The position numbers were made by a program, and so were the translations under genes. Below, one piece after another: positions 19,701-27,713 of a stretch of DNA of 64,000 bases. The notes under the pieces are model-generated. The model searched no databases. It was not told the origin of the DNA and saw only the letters and a list, made by a program, of their open reading frames with translations. The stretch comes from Corallococcus sp. AS-1-6 (GTDB lineage Bacteria; Myxococcota; Myxococcia; Myxococcales; Myxococcaceae): assembly GCF_020037015.1 (NCBI RefSeq), contig NZ_JAIQDE010000032.1:27630-91629 (forward strand), in the 5' to 3' direction. Each line of letters opens with the position of its first letter. The first letter of the stretch is position 1.

Positions 19701-21125
19701 GTCACCACCGGCCTGGGGTACACGACGACGGTCTATTACAAGAAGGGCTTCGCCACGCCATACCTCCACTACCGCCCGGCGGGGGGCACGTGGACCACGG
19801 CCCCCGGCGTGCTGATGCCGGACGCGGAGGTGACGGGCTACGCGAAGTACACGGTGAACCTGGGCTCCGTGCAGCAGTTGGAGGCCGTGTTCAACAATGG
19901 CAGCGGCACGTGGGACAACAACAACGGCGTGAACTACCTGTTCCCCACGGGCACCTCCACGTTCAACGCGGGCGTCATCACGGCGGGCGCGCCGGTGAGC
20001 GACACCACGGCGCCGTCGGTGCCCTCGGGGCTGACGGCTCCGTCGAAGTCCGCGACGACGGTGTCCCTGAGCTGGACCGCGTCCACGGACAACGTGGGCG
20101 TGACGGGCTACCTGGTGTTCCGCAATGGCACCCAGGTGGGCTCGCCCACGTCCACGAGCTACACGGACAGCGGGCTGTCCTCCAACACGGCCTACAGCTA
20201 CACGGTGCGGGCGCGCGACGCCGCGGGCAACACGTCCGCCGCGAGCACCGCGCTCTCCGTCACCACCAGCGCGGGCAACACGGCGACCGTCTATTACAAG
20301 AAGGGCTACGCAACCCCATACATCCACTACCGCCCGGCGGGCGGCACGTGGACGACGGCGCCGGGCGTGGCCATGGCGACGGCGGAGGTCTCCGGCTACG
20401 CGAAGCACACGGTGGACCTGGGCTCCGCCACGCAGTTGGAGGCGGTGTTCAACAACGGCAGCGGGACGTGGGACAACAACGGGGGGCTCAACTACTTCTT
20501 CCCCGCGGGCACCTCCACGTTCAACGCGGGGGCCATCTCCGCGGGTGCGCCGTCCCAGGACACCACGGCGCCCTCGGTGCCCACGGGCCTGACGGCTCCG
20601 TCGAAGACGGCGACCACCGTGTCGCTGTCGTGGACGGCGTCCACCGACGCGAGCGGCATCGCGGGCTATGACGTGTATCGCAACGGGGCGCTGGTGGGCT
20701 CGCCCACGACGGCCAGCTTCACGGACACGGGGCTGACGGCGGGCACGGCGTACAGCTACACCGTGCGGGCGAGGGACACGGCGGGCAATGTGTCCGCGGC
20801 GAGCAGCGCGCTCTCCGTCACCACGTCCACCAGCGGGGCCACGGTGACGTTCAACGTCACGGCGAGCACCGTGATGGGCCAGAACGTGTACGTGGTGGGC
20901 AACGTCGCCGCGCTGGGGAGCTGGGCTCCGGCCAATGCCATCCTGCTGTCCGCGGCCAACTACCCCACGTGGAGCGCGGCCGTCGGGCTGCCGGGCTCCA
21001 CGGCGATTGAGTACAAGTTCATCAAGAAGGACGCCGCCAACAACGTCACCTGGGAGAGCGGCGCCAACCGCACCCTGACGACGCCGGCCACGGGCAGCTC
21101 GACCGTGAACGACACGTGGCGCTGA
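16770..21125 (+). CDS. Secreted GH119-type alpha-amylase with FN3, CBM25 and CBM20 modules
   Basis: The product is 1451 residues with a signal peptide (residues 1-26, cleavage after AAA). The catalytic region (about 27-795) resembles GH119, a relative of GH57: HNHMP near the start, FFPTELGFSE with probable nucleophile Glu225, and FFVLAHDGDN with Asp369/Asp371 as probable acid/base. C-terminal modules follow in order: FN3 (801-888), FN3 (891-978), CBM25 (982-1072), FN3 (1077-1165), CBM25 (1168-1258), FN3 (1263-1350) and a CBM20-like starch-binding domain (1355-1451, VYVVGNVAALGSW). It should degrade alpha-glucans outside the cell. The first CBM25 and FN3 copies are close to the later ones in DNA sequence, suggesting recent duplication. 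A TTTACA-rich AT stretch at 16663-16720 may hold the promoter. Confidence 0.8.
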   Translation: MKRQSQLALLAVFAVILLHAPPAAAQIAAAHVYHNHMPNFWAYYDLTQYNATPVGGPIRYAYDGQVIQIKQSPPANYTYFLPSGAPMPHDDLVTYYSHHAKVGAYQYWPPDVAADMKANASTGQIHVTMSGAVVNNVNDLVTRRNVSGYDNANWGATWRDRYANLRTPAGNRSLDLIHFTGHHSMGPLVGPDYFLKDLIYQSATLSQSYFLGSGFTASKGFFPTELGFSERLIPTLAKLGVKWSVIGDNHFSRTLKDYPFLNDPGSDTLVSPPNRADLQNTSTVGAWVSEPMAHEQQVIRNKYPFASTPHWVRYVDPATGAESRVVGIPVNQNGSWLEGWEGQATVDVVGLRNFEGLTSQKQFFVLAHDGDNSGGRAGSLDTWINGRAVTCTGGVQCLGIDEYLVNNTPASTDVVHVQDGSWVDTRDSSSDPQWHHWRLPFGIWKGQFPAFNSATGLNLAPKTNLSGVQEGMTVSLEHGWHYLERNFALLQAAMNYAKTAEQVWLDAHPNHWKPTTALDSQITHAGNQLNPWMLSFPVKGDAANDWAGGANPAELAWYFLLPAMDSGFGYYDENVDDNVKPTLSFNQSLYFSKPYVQDRLAQDRTGPSVWWPQRWPYNPGSANTDKSEGWTLHHFDNNFALYTYAYDVSGIASIKARVRVHTAKSIDPLDNTPRVYDPAALKAAGVPGIDPSRVGAWVDYPLQRRELRPVMNGVAWQPAHLPVMQKVAAQEIGDLYYAYLGAYRDQVLDYYIEATDARGNVTRSEIQSVYVGAGKYRLEGGKYIEDINGPVTGTYPFLRVDTTAPSVPTGLAATRTDRSVTLTWTASTDNVGVTGYQVFRNGTQVGSPSTTGYTDSGLTAGTAYSYTVRARDAAGNTSAASSALSVTTLPPDTTAPSAPSGLSASGVTSSSVVLSWTAATDNYGVSDYLVFRNGTQVAAPTATTYTDTGLSSSTTYSYTVKARDAAGNTSVASAALSVTTGLGYTTTVYYKKGFATPYLHYRPAGGTWTTAPGVLMPDAEVTGYAKYTVNLGSVQQLEAVFNNGSGTWDNNNGVNYLFPTGTSTFNAGVITAGAPVSDTTAPSVPSGLTAPSKSATTVSLSWTASTDNVGVTGYLVFRNGTQVGSPTSTSYTDSGLSSNTAYSYTVRARDAAGNTSAASTALSVTTSAGNTATVYYKKGYATPYIHYRPAGGTWTTAPGVAMATAEVSGYAKHTVDLGSATQLEAVFNNGSGTWDNNGGLNYFFPAGTSTFNAGAISAGAPSQDTTAPSVPTGLTAPSKTATTVSLSWTASTDASGIAGYDVYRNGALVGSPTTASFTDTGLTAGTAYSYTVRARDTAGNVSAASSALSVTTSTSGATVTFNVTASTVMGQNVYVVGNVAALGSWAPANAILLSAANYPTWSAAVGLPGSTAIEYKFIKKDAANNVTWESGANRTLTTPATGSSTVNDTWR

Positions 21126-21143
21126 GCCGTTGAAGCGGACTCG

Positions 21144-21170
21144 CGGCGGGCCTGGAGACCGGGCCCGCCG
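21144..21170. terminator. Hairpin between convergent amylase and HxlR genes
   Basis: A perfect 9 bp GC stem (CGGCGGGCC with GGCCCGCCG) encloses a 9-base loop, 19 bp after the amylase stop and 25 bp from the stop of the opposite gene. It has no U-run, so termination strength is uncertain. Confidence 0.5.
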
Positions 21171-21194
21171 TCGAGGCATCGCGGAGGGCCCGGC

Positions 21195-21494
21195 TCAGTC
21201 GGAATCGCGAGCGGCGGCCACCGCCTCGCGGTCGTAGGCTTCCTGGTGTTTCTGGATCGCGTCGATGTGCGCGAGGGTCCAGTCGTACAGCACCGCGAAC
21301 GGCTCCTGGAGCGACCTGCCCAGCGGGGTGAGCGCATATTCGACGCCCGGCGGCGAACCGCCGAGGACGCGGCGGCGGACCATCCCGTTGCGTTCGAGCT
21401 TTCGCAGCGTCTGCGTCAGCACGCGCTGGGTGATGCCCTCGAGCTGCCGCTTGATGGCGTAAGTCGTGGTCGTCACCGGCGGAAGTGATGGCAT
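21195..21494 (-). pseudogene. N-terminally truncated HxlR-family regulator
   Basis: The remaining frame encodes YAIKRQLEGITQRVLTQTLR and KLERNGMVRR, the recognition helix and wing of an HxlR winged-helix domain, followed by VEYALTPLGRSL. The family's first 25 to 30 residues, including the conserved cysteine and GGKW helix, are absent. They are replaced by MPSLPPVTTTT, which is antisense to the neighbouring SDR gene. HxlR regulators usually sit divergently next to the gene they control. Here the intergenic DNA appears deleted and the two coding regions are joined near 21462. The gene is likely non-functional. Confidence 0.7.
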
Positions 21495-22182
21495 CGGGCT
21501 CGCGACCGCCAGGGCCTTCGCCGCGGAGGGGGCAAGGGTCTACGTCACCGGGCGAAGGCAGGAGAGGCTCGACGAGGCAGTCACCGAAATCGGTGGTGCC
21601 ACCGTTGGCGTCCAAGGGGACGTGGGAAATCTCTCCGACCTCGACCGGCTCTACGAGCGCATCAAGCGCGACCACGGCAGGGTCGATGTCGTCTTCGCCA
21701 ATGCGGGGATCTCCGAAACCAGGACGCTTGATGCGATCGACGAGGAGCACTTCGAGCGCGTGTTCAGCGCGAACGTGAAGGGCATGATCTTCAGCGTGCA
21801 GAAGGCGCTGCCGCTCATGACCGACGGAGGAGCGGTCATCCTCGCCGGCTCGGCCAGTGGCAGCAAAGGCTTCCCTGCCCTGTCGGTCTACAACGCGACC
21901 AAGGCCGCGATCCGCTCACTCGCGCGAACCTGGACGACCGACCTGAAGAGCCGAGGCATCCGCGTCAATGTGGTCTCACCCGGGGTGATCGAGACGCCCG
22001 CGATGCAGACATACCTCCAGCGCAACGCGGGGATGGAGGACGTGCTGAAACAGATGACACCGCTCGGGCGGCTCGGTCAGGCGGAGGATGTCGCGAACGC
22101 GGTGCTGTTCCTGGCGTCGAAGGAGAGCAGCTTCGTCGCGGGCGTCGAACTCTTCGTGGATGGGGGTGTCATGGCGGTGTGA
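21466..22182 (+). pseudogene. SDR-family oxidoreductase lacking its N-terminal start and promoter
   Basis: This is a nearly complete classical short-chain dehydrogenase: VVTGGSDGIG cofactor loop, FANAG, catalytic S-Y-K as GSASGSKGF then VYNATKAAI, and a C-terminus FVAGVELFVDGGV. The usual 6-10 residues before the first strand are missing, and the frame starts at a GTG (21466) inside the VVVTGG strand. The coding sequence abuts the truncated HxlR gene with no intergenic space, so its promoter is also gone. It could still be translated from the GTG, but a deletion remnant is more likely. GC content and codon choice look lower than neighbours. Confidence 0.65.
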
Positions 22183-22269
22183 CACGGATTGGCGGATGCC
22201 CGTGGGTGGCCCCCGGGCTGCTGCTGACCGCCCCCTGCTCCAACAGGCGTGAGGTGAGCCCGGGCGCGC

Positions 22270-22722
22270 CTACTCCTGTGGCGCGGCCGGGGTCAGCAGC
22301 AGGTCCGACAGGCCGGGCTTGGAGCGGCGCAGCAGGTCCTCCAGCGAGTACTTGTCCAACGTGGCGAGGAACGCGTCGCGCGCCTCCGCCAGCACGCCCT
22401 TGAGGCCGCAGGCCGGCGCGATGGGGCAGGTGTTGCGCTCCCGGTCGAAGCACTCCACCAGGTGGAAGTCCGGCTCGGCCGCGCGCACCACCCTGCCCAG
22501 CCGGATGTCTCCCGGGGCCTTGGCCAGCAGCACGCCGCCGGCCCGCCCGGGCTTCACCTCCACGTGTCCCTCCTGCGCCAGCGTCTGCACCACGCGCACC
22601 AGGTGGTGCTTGGAGATGCCGTAGGCGTCCGCCATCTCCTGCGTGGACGACGGCCGCCCGGGACGTGCCGCCAGGTACATGAGGACGCGCAGCGAGTAGT
22701 CGGCGTGAAGGGTCAGGTGCAA
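22270..22722 (-). CDS. nsrR: Rrf2-family nitric-oxide-responsive repressor NsrR
   Basis: This is a 150-residue protein. The TTG at 22722 is chosen as start: it has GGAG 9 bases upstream, gives the standard NsrR N-terminus (HLTLHADYSLRVLMYLA), and begins one base after the stop of the upstream gene. The longer frame to 22776 would overlap that gene. The winged helix is at residues 1-60 (ISKHHLVRVVQTL recognition helix). The iron-sulfur cysteines are Cys91, Cys99 and Cys105 in CFDRERNTCPIAPAC, the same place as in known NsrR proteins. NO destroys the cluster and relieves repression. An NsrR-type operator lies in front of the operon (24141-24165), implying autoregulation. Confidence 0.85.
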   Translation of the reverse strand: MHLTLHADYSLRVLMYLAARPGRPSSTQEMADAYGISKHHLVRVVQTLAQEGHVEVKPGRAGGVLLAKAPGDIRLGRVVRAAEPDFHLVECFDRERNTCPIAPACGLKGVLAEARDAFLATLDKYSLEDLLRRSKPGLSDLLLTPAAPQE

Positions 22723-22723
22723 G

Positions 22724-23719
22724 TCAGGCGGCTCCGGCGGCAGGCCCTGCTCGCGGCGCGCTCGGCAGGAAGGCATCCGCGTGGATGTCCTTCAGCGAGA
22801 ACCCCGCGAGAAAGAGCTTCTTGCGCAGGGATAGCACCGCTTCGGGGTTGCCGCAGAGGAACGCCCGCCAGCCCACCAGCCGCTTCGGGAGGCAGGTGAG
22901 GACCTTCGCCTCCAGGGCCCCCTCCTCCACGTCCCCGCCGCCTCCGGCCAGCACGACGGGGCGGTAGTGGAGGTTCGGATGGCTCGCCGCCAGGGCCCGC
23001 AGCGCGTCCCTGAGGTACAGCCCGCCCGGGTCCTTCGCCCCGTGGAACAGGTGGATGGGGCCCGTGTGGCCCGCCTCCAGCGCGTCCCGCAGGATTCCAT
23101 ACAGCGGCGCGAGCCCCGTGCCCGTCCCCGCGAGCAGCAGCGGCGCCTCCGGCTGCCCGGGCACGTAGAAGCAGTCCCCGGCCGGCCCCTGCACGTGCAC
23201 CGGATCCCCCTGCCGGACGTCACGGGCGAACCAGCCGCTCATGGCGCCCCCGGGCACGAGCCGCACGTGCAGCTCCAGCCGGCCCTCGCGGGGCAGGCTC
23301 GCCAGCGAGTAGCTGCGCGCGAGCCCGTCCGCGCGCACCACCGTGACGTACTGCCCCGCGCGATAGTCGAGCGGCGTCTCCACCTCCAGCCGCACCGCGA
23401 ACACGTCCGCGCTGAGCGACTCCAGCTCCACCACGCGCGCGGGGACGCGCAGCTCCGACGCCCCCGCCACCTCCAGCGCCGCGCCCTCCTGGGGCCGGCA
23501 CGTGCACGCGAGGAAGTAGCCTCGCGCCCGCAGCGTGTCCTTGAGCCCCACCTGCGCCGCCTCGGGCACGGGGCCCGAGGTCGCCCGCATCAGGCAGGAC
23601 TGGCAGGCCCCCGCCCGGCACGCATGCGGCACGCGCACGCCCTGGCGCAAGAGGCCGTCCAGCACCGTCTCTCCGGGCTCCAGCGGATACCACTCGGATT
23701 CATGCCGCACCTTCGCCAT
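22724..23719 (-). CDS. Ferredoxin-domain FAD/NAD(P)H oxidoreductase, partner of truncated haemoglobin
   Basis: The product is 331 residues from ATG 23719, with a strong GGAAGGAGG upstream. The N-terminal 2Fe-2S plant-type ferredoxin domain has Cys34, Cys39 and Cys42 (CRAGACQSC) and Cys72. The FAD domain has RSYSLAS (residues about 135-141) and the NAD(P)H site has AGTGTGLAPLYG (about 194-205). The arrangement is like benzoate/phenol hydroxylase reductases and the reductase half of flavohaemoglobins. Its place between the haemoglobin gene (24 bp gap) and nsrR (1 bp gap) suggests it re-reduces the haem for NO dioxygenation. That function is inferred from context. Confidence 0.8.
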   Translation of the reverse strand: MAKVRHESEWYPLEPGETVLDGLLRQGVRVPHACRAGACQSCLMRATSGPVPEAAQVGLKDTLRARGYFLACTCRPQEGAALEVAGASELRVPARVVELESLSADVFAVRLEVETPLDYRAGQYVTVVRADGLARSYSLASLPREGRLELHVRLVPGGAMSGWFARDVRQGDPVHVQGPAGDCFYVPGQPEAPLLLAGTGTGLAPLYGILRDALEAGHTGPIHLFHGAKDPGGLYLRDALRALAASHPNLHYRPVVLAGGGGDVEEGALEAKVLTCLPKRLVGWRAFLCGNPEAVLSLRKKLFLAGFSLKDIHADAFLPSAPRAGPAAGAA

Positions 23720-23743
23720 GGCGTGCCTCCTTCCCGGGCTGCT

Positions 23744-24109
23744 TCAGCGGTTCAAGACGTCCGCGCGCGCCCCTTCGGCGACGGCCATCACCTGGCCCAC
23801 CAGCTCCGCGGGCACGCCCAGCTCCTCCAGCGTCTCCTTCAGGTGCCCCGCCACCGCGTCGAAGTGCGACCCGTTCAGCCCGCGCTCCACCAGGTGCTTG
23901 TGCCCCGCGCGCATGTCCTTGCCCGAGTAGTTCGCCGGCCCGCCGCACACCATCGTCAGGAACGCCTTCTGCTTGGCGGCCTGGCGCTCCATGTCCACGT
24001 CCTCGAAGAAGTGGTTGATGCGCTCGTCGGCCAGCACCTTCCGGTAGAAGACCTCCACCGCCGCCGCCATCGCCGGTTCCCCGCCAATCTTCTCGTACAC
24101 GCTCGACAT
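23744..24109 (-). CDS. glbN: Group I truncated haemoglobin
   Basis: This is a 121-residue protein with the GG start motif (YEKIGGEPAM), FYRKVL carrying the likely B10 tyrosine (Tyr22), distal-helix Gln (AAKQKAF), and proximal His70 in MRAGHKHL. The LGVP segment starts the last helix. B10 Tyr plus E-helix Gln is the haem pocket of NO-dioxygenating trHbN. It is first gene of the operon glbN, reductase, nsrR. An NsrR operator lies about 30 bp upstream of the start, so expression should rise on exposure to NO. Confidence 0.88.
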   Translation of the reverse strand: MSSVYEKIGGEPAMAAAVEVFYRKVLADERINHFFEDVDMERQAAKQKAFLTMVCGGPANYSGKDMRAGHKHLVERGLNGSHFDAVAGHLKETLEELGVPAELVGQVMAVAEGARADVLNR

Positions 24110-24140
24110 GACTTCGCTCGCTTTCTGGGCCCACGCCCCA

Positions 24141-24165
24141 AAAGATGCATACTGAATGCATCTTT
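24141..24165. promoter_or_regulatory. NsrR operator upstream of the haemoglobin operon
   Basis: A perfect inverted repeat AAAGATGCAT - 5 bases - ATGCATCTTT lies 31 bp upstream of the haemoglobin start. It matches the NsrR consensus known from other proteobacteria (AAGATGCAT-like half sites), and nsrR itself is the third gene of the operon. Confidence 0.85.
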
Positions 24166-24297
24166 AAGGGCCTGGCCGTCAACAAGGCGTCGCGCCGCGC
24201 ATCGGGTCAGCTTCTGGCGCATGTGTCCTGGCCTCATGCGCACAGTGGGGGAGGTGTTCGTCCTGGTGGGCCACGGGACGCCGTGGGCGCGCCGTCC

Positions 24298-25170
24298 TCA
24301 GACGGGCAGCAGGCCCCGCGCGCGGCGCACCACGCGCTCCACGCCGCTCTTCACGTGGTCCAGCGGCAGGAAGCGGTTCACTGGCGTGGGCCGGTAACCC
24401 AGGGGGCCCAGGCGCTTGCGCAGCGCATGGTTGGCGCGCAGCGCGCGCAGGTGCCGGGCCGTCTCGCGGGTGTTGAAGATGATGGACAGCGACACGGAGA
24501 CGTCCTCCGGGCCGTTCTTCACGTAGTGCGGCGCCACGAAGGGGATGTGCAGCGCGTCCCCGGGGCCGAACGTGTAGCGCGTCGCCGTGGCATCGAAGGT
24601 CTCCCGGTAGTTCACCTTGGAGCCGGAGCGCGCGACGAAGGCCTCCAGGTCCGGCGCGGGAACCACCTCTTCGTCCCACGCCTTGGAGATGTGCACCGCC
24701 TTGGTGCCCCGGAACTGCATCAGCAGCGTGGAGTAGCGGTCCAGGTGGAAGGGCGTGACGCTGCCGGGGGACGCGATGAAGAGGTAGAGCATGGGGTCCA
24801 CCGCGCGCGTGCCCACGCCCTGCGCGCGCATCAGGTCCTCCACCTCCGCCAGCAGCGCGCGGTACAGGTCGTGGAAGCTGGGGTCCTGCTCCGGCGCGCG
24901 CAGCATGATGTACGAGCGGCTCGTCATCATGTTCTCCACGGTGTCCTTCAGCGACAGGCCGGTGCGGTGGTCCACATGCGCGCGGTCGAAGTCCGCGTCC
25001 TTGGGCAGCAGGCCGGAGCTGAAGAACACGTTCTCGGAAGGCAGCCGCTGCACCACGCCCGCCAGGTTCTCCAGCTCCAGCGCGGGGTGCCCCAGCAGCG
25101 TGTGACGGCACCGGAAGGACTCACGGTCGAACTGCAGCGGCGACCCGACGGACTCGAAGATGCGCTTCAC
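24298..25170 (-). CDS. JmjC-like cupin dioxygenase
   Basis: The product is 290 residues. The iron site of cupin-like (cupin_8/JmjC) oxygenases is present as His142-x-Asp144 in SVTPFHLDRYSTLLMQF. A second-half segment YTFGPGDALHIPFVAPHYV provides the distal His (208 or 215). LYLFIASPGSVTPFH and GTKAVHI are typical strands. Enzymes of this type hydroxylate proteins or small molecules with 2-oxoglutarate; the substrate here is unknown. No partner gene is obvious. It is upstream of, and on the same strand as, the NO operon, but a 188 bp gap with the NsrR operator separates them. Confidence 0.75.
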   Translation of the reverse strand: MKRIFESVGSPLQFDRESFRCRHTLLGHPALELENLAGVVQRLPSENVFFSSGLLPKDADFDRAHVDHRTGLSLKDTVENMMTSRSYIMLRAPEQDPSFHDLYRALLAEVEDLMRAQGVGTRAVDPMLYLFIASPGSVTPFHLDRYSTLLMQFRGTKAVHISKAWDEEVVPAPDLEAFVARSGSKVNYRETFDATATRYTFGPGDALHIPFVAPHYVKNGPEDVSVSLSIIFNTRETARHLRALRANHALRKRLGPLGYRPTPVNRFLPLDHVKSGVERVVRRARGLLPV

Positions 25171-25399
25171 GAAAAGTGACTCCTCGCCGCCTTCAGCGAC
25201 AGGTGTTCACTCCATGCCAGCAGAGCGCGGCCACAGGTTCAAATTGGGGCATTTTGCCCCGCCCCTCTCTGAAGACACCTTGGCCGGTGGGAGGTGGCGC
25301 AGGCCGCCTGCCCGCCCTGCCGTCGCCCTTGGGGGCGGGGCGAGCGCGGCCGGGAATCATGCCCATGTTTCCACTCACACCTCGATGGGAGGAAGAGAC

Positions 25400-25669
25400 A
25401 TGGCGCTGGAAGCAATCCTGTTGTGGGCGGTGATTGGCCTCATTGCTGGATGGCTCGCGTCCGCGGTGGTGGGCGGTGGCTACGGCCTGATTGGCGACAT
25501 CGTCGTGGGCGTGGTGGGCGCGTTCCTGGGCGGCTTCATCCTCCGGGCGCTCGGCACGGGAGCTCCGTTCGGTGGCCTCGCGGGCACCATCTTCGTGGCG
25601 TTCATCGGAGCGGTGGTGCTGCTGCTGATACTGCGGCTCATCCATTCGAGCACGGTCCGAAGGGTCTGA
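25400..25669 (+). CDS. GlsB/YeaQ/YmgE-family membrane protein
   Basis: This 89-residue protein starts at ATG 25400 after a strong GGGAGGAAGAG. It has three hydrophobic, glycine-rich segments (ILLWAVIGLIAGWLASAVV, YGLIGDIVVGVVGAFLGGFIL and GTIFVAFIGAVVLLLIL), the standard layout of the transglycosylase-associated GlsB family. These are stress-induced inner-membrane proteins. The 229 bp upstream of it hold a small GGGGC/GCCCC hairpin near 25246-25260 and no other recognisable element. Confidence 0.85.
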   Translation: MALEAILLWAVIGLIAGWLASAVVGGGYGLIGDIVVGVVGAFLGGFILRALGTGAPFGGLAGTIFVAFIGAVVLLLILRLIHSSTVRRV

Positions 25670-25692
25670 TCCGGACCGGCAAAAGGCTCGGC

Positions 25693-25733
25693 CACTTCTC
25701 GCGCGGGGGCATGCAGGTCCCGCGCGAGAAGTG
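25693..25733. terminator. Strong bidirectional hairpin terminator
   Basis: A perfect 15 bp stem (CACTTCTCGCGCGGG and its complement) encloses an 11-base loop. It lies 24 bp after the GlsB-family gene and 16 bp past the stop of the opposite-strand lipoprotein gene. A shorter relative of it is present downstream of the paralogous lipoprotein gene at 27892-27920. Confidence 0.7.
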
Positions 25734-25748
25734 CCTCATGTCATGGCG

Positions 25749-27713
25749 TCACGGGCACTGGTAGGGGCTGCCCGGCGTTTGCACGCAGGTGCACCACCCG
25801 CCGGAACAGACCTCGTTGTGGGCGGCGCTGCACTTGATGCCGCAGCCGCCGCAGTTGTTGTCGTCGCTGTAGATGTCGGTGCAGAAGCCGCCGCACTTCG
25901 TCTGCCCGCCAGGGCATCCCGTGGGAGTGCTGCATACACCTCCAGAGCACGTCCCTCCGCCCGGGCAGCTCATCTGGCTTCCGGAGCAGCCGCCTCCGCT
26001 GTTGCAGGTGTCGCCCGTCGTGCAGGCGTTTCCGTCGTCGCAGGAGGCACCGCTAGGGTTGCGCTGGCAGGCCATCGCCTGAAACGTCGAGACGTCCGAA
26101 CAGCTGCCCGAGCGGCAGAGCTTCTCGGTGATGGTGCGGGTCATCTCCCCTGAGGTGCTGCAGGGGTTTGATCCCAAGGTTCCATCGCAGCCACTCCAGG
26201 GAGGGTAATAGGCGCCACCGCACGACGCCCCTTCCGTGCTCCGATGGCACCATTCAACCTCCTCGAAGGAAGTCTGTTGGCAGCCGCCATTGGAACAAAC
26301 ACCGGAGGTGATGATCCGGCCCCTGGGTGCGGTTTCGCCACACCTGTCACTGTAGAAGCAGACGCTCCACGGTCCCGTGCTGTTCGTCCCGCACGCAAGA
26401 CCGTTGGTATTGCGGTAGCAATTCGCAGTCTCGATATCCGTGAAGGCCTGACACGTGCCGGAAGAGCACACACGCACGGTGATGGAGCGCTCCCGGATGC
26501 CCTCATCCGCACATGAGTCCGCGTAATCGCACGAACTCCATCCTTCCGACGTCGTGCTCCCGCAGGTCGTGCCGTTGGCTACCACGTCATCGCCAGGGCA
26601 CTGTGCGCTGCTGCCCGTGCAGTACTCTGCGACGTCACAGACGCCAGAGGCCGCCCGGCACAGCGTCGACGCGGGCTTGAAGCTCCACTGGGTCGTCGAC
26701 AATGTCGGGTCGCACACCTGGCATGCCCCCGCCGGGTTCGTGGCCCCGGAGGCGTAGAGGGTGCCGTTGATGAAGCAGTTCGTGGAGCACTGCCCGGACG
26801 CGTTACAGATGCTGCCCGCGCCGCAGCTGGTTCCCGCCGCGACATCGCCGTCCGCCGGGCACTGCGCGCTGCTGCCCGTGCAGTACTCCACCGCGTCACA
26901 CGCATCCGCCGCGCCCCGGCACACCGTGGCCGGGGACTGGAAGCTCCAAGCCAACGTGGACCGGGCCGGGTCGCACACCTGGCACGAGCCCTCCGGATTG
27001 GCCGCCCCCGCCGGGTACAGCGCTCCGTCGATCCAGCAGCCAGAGGTGCACTGCGCGGAGGCATCGCACACACCGTCCTCGCCGCAGGCCGTGCCCACCG
27101 TCAGTGTCGGATGCAGGCATGAACCCGATGCATCACAGACGTCCGTGGTGCAGGGGTTGCCGTCGTCCACGCACGCCGTTCCTTCGGGAGCGGGCGCGTA
27201 GGTGCAGGCCCCCTGGGAGCAGGTGCCCGCTGACCGGTGGCATGCGTCCGGCGGGGCGTCGCACACCTTGGCCGTGCCTGCACAGGCATTCACGCCGTCA
27301 CCGTCGCAGACATCCTCGAGGGTGCACGCGTCCCCGTCGTCGCACGTCGTGCCGCGCGGGACGGCGGTGCAGGTGCCTTCGTTGCCGGGCAGGTTGCACG
27401 CGTTGCACTGCCCATCACAGGCTGAGTCACAGCAGACGCCGGACGCGCACTCGCCGCTGTAGCAGTCGCGGCCGGACGCGCACGCTTCGCCGTTCTCTTG
27501 CTTCGTCCCCCACTGCGCCTCCACCGGCCGTTCCGGGGTCTCCGGGGCAAGGGATTCGTCGACACAGCCTCCGTCCCAACAGACCTCTCCTGCGGCACAG
27601 CCCGCGCCACAGGTCTCGTCGGGGGCCTCCGAGGCGCACTGGGCCAGGAACAGGGTGAAGACACACAACACGACGGTGCCGCTCAGGGCACGCACGGATC
27701 TCAAGCGGGGCAT
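25749..27713 (-). CDS. Cysteine-rich lipoprotein with disintegrin-like repeats (paralogue 1)
   Basis: The product is 654 residues from ATG 27713, with lipobox LAQC (Cys26). Residues 27 to about 380 are Cys-rich modules: CxxGxCD-type Dickkopf-like segments, DDGDACTLEDVCDG, DDGNPCTTDVCD and two CQVCDP segments. Two stretches of the form CD..EYCTGSSAQCP.D resemble the disintegrin loop of ADAM proteins. From about residue 380 thrombospondin-1-like repeats follow (WSSCDYADSC...SITVRVCSSGTC). The C-terminus has CPGG and NCGGCGIKC modules. The protein should be exported and disulfide-rich on the cell surface. It is closely related to the next upstream gene and was probably produced by tandem duplication. 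Function unknown. Confidence 0.75.
   Translation of the reverse strand: MPRLRSVRALSGTVVLCVFTLFLAQCASEAPDETCGAGCAAGEVCWDGGCVDESLAPETPERPVEAQWGTKQENGEACASGRDCYSGECASGVCCDSACDGQCNACNLPGNEGTCTAVPRGTTCDDGDACTLEDVCDGDGVNACAGTAKVCDAPPDACHRSAGTCSQGACTYAPAPEGTACVDDGNPCTTDVCDASGSCLHPTLTVGTACGEDGVCDASAQCTSGCWIDGALYPAGAANPEGSCQVCDPARSTLAWSFQSPATVCRGAADACDAVEYCTGSSAQCPADGDVAAGTSCGAGSICNASGQCSTNCFINGTLYASGATNPAGACQVCDPTLSTTQWSFKPASTLCRAASGVCDVAEYCTGSSAQCPGDDVVANGTTCGSTTSEGWSSCDYADSCADEGIRERSITVRVCSSGTCQAFTDIETANCYRNTNGLACGTNSTGPWSVCFYSDRCGETAPRGRIITSGVCSNGGCQQTSFEEVEWCHRSTEGASCGGAYYPPWSGCDGTLGSNPCSTSGEMTRTITEKLCRSGSCSDVSTFQAMACQRNPSGASCDDGNACTTGDTCNSGGGCSGSQMSCPGGGTCSGGVCSTPTGCPGGQTKCGGFCTDIYSDDNNCGGCGIKCSAAHNEVCSGGWCTCVQTPGSPYQCP

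Noticed and set aside
16821..21179. 1452-residue antisense open frame
   Set aside because: It is opposite the GH119 gene, is Arg/Gly/His-rich without motifs, and arises from the absence of stops in GC-rich DNA.
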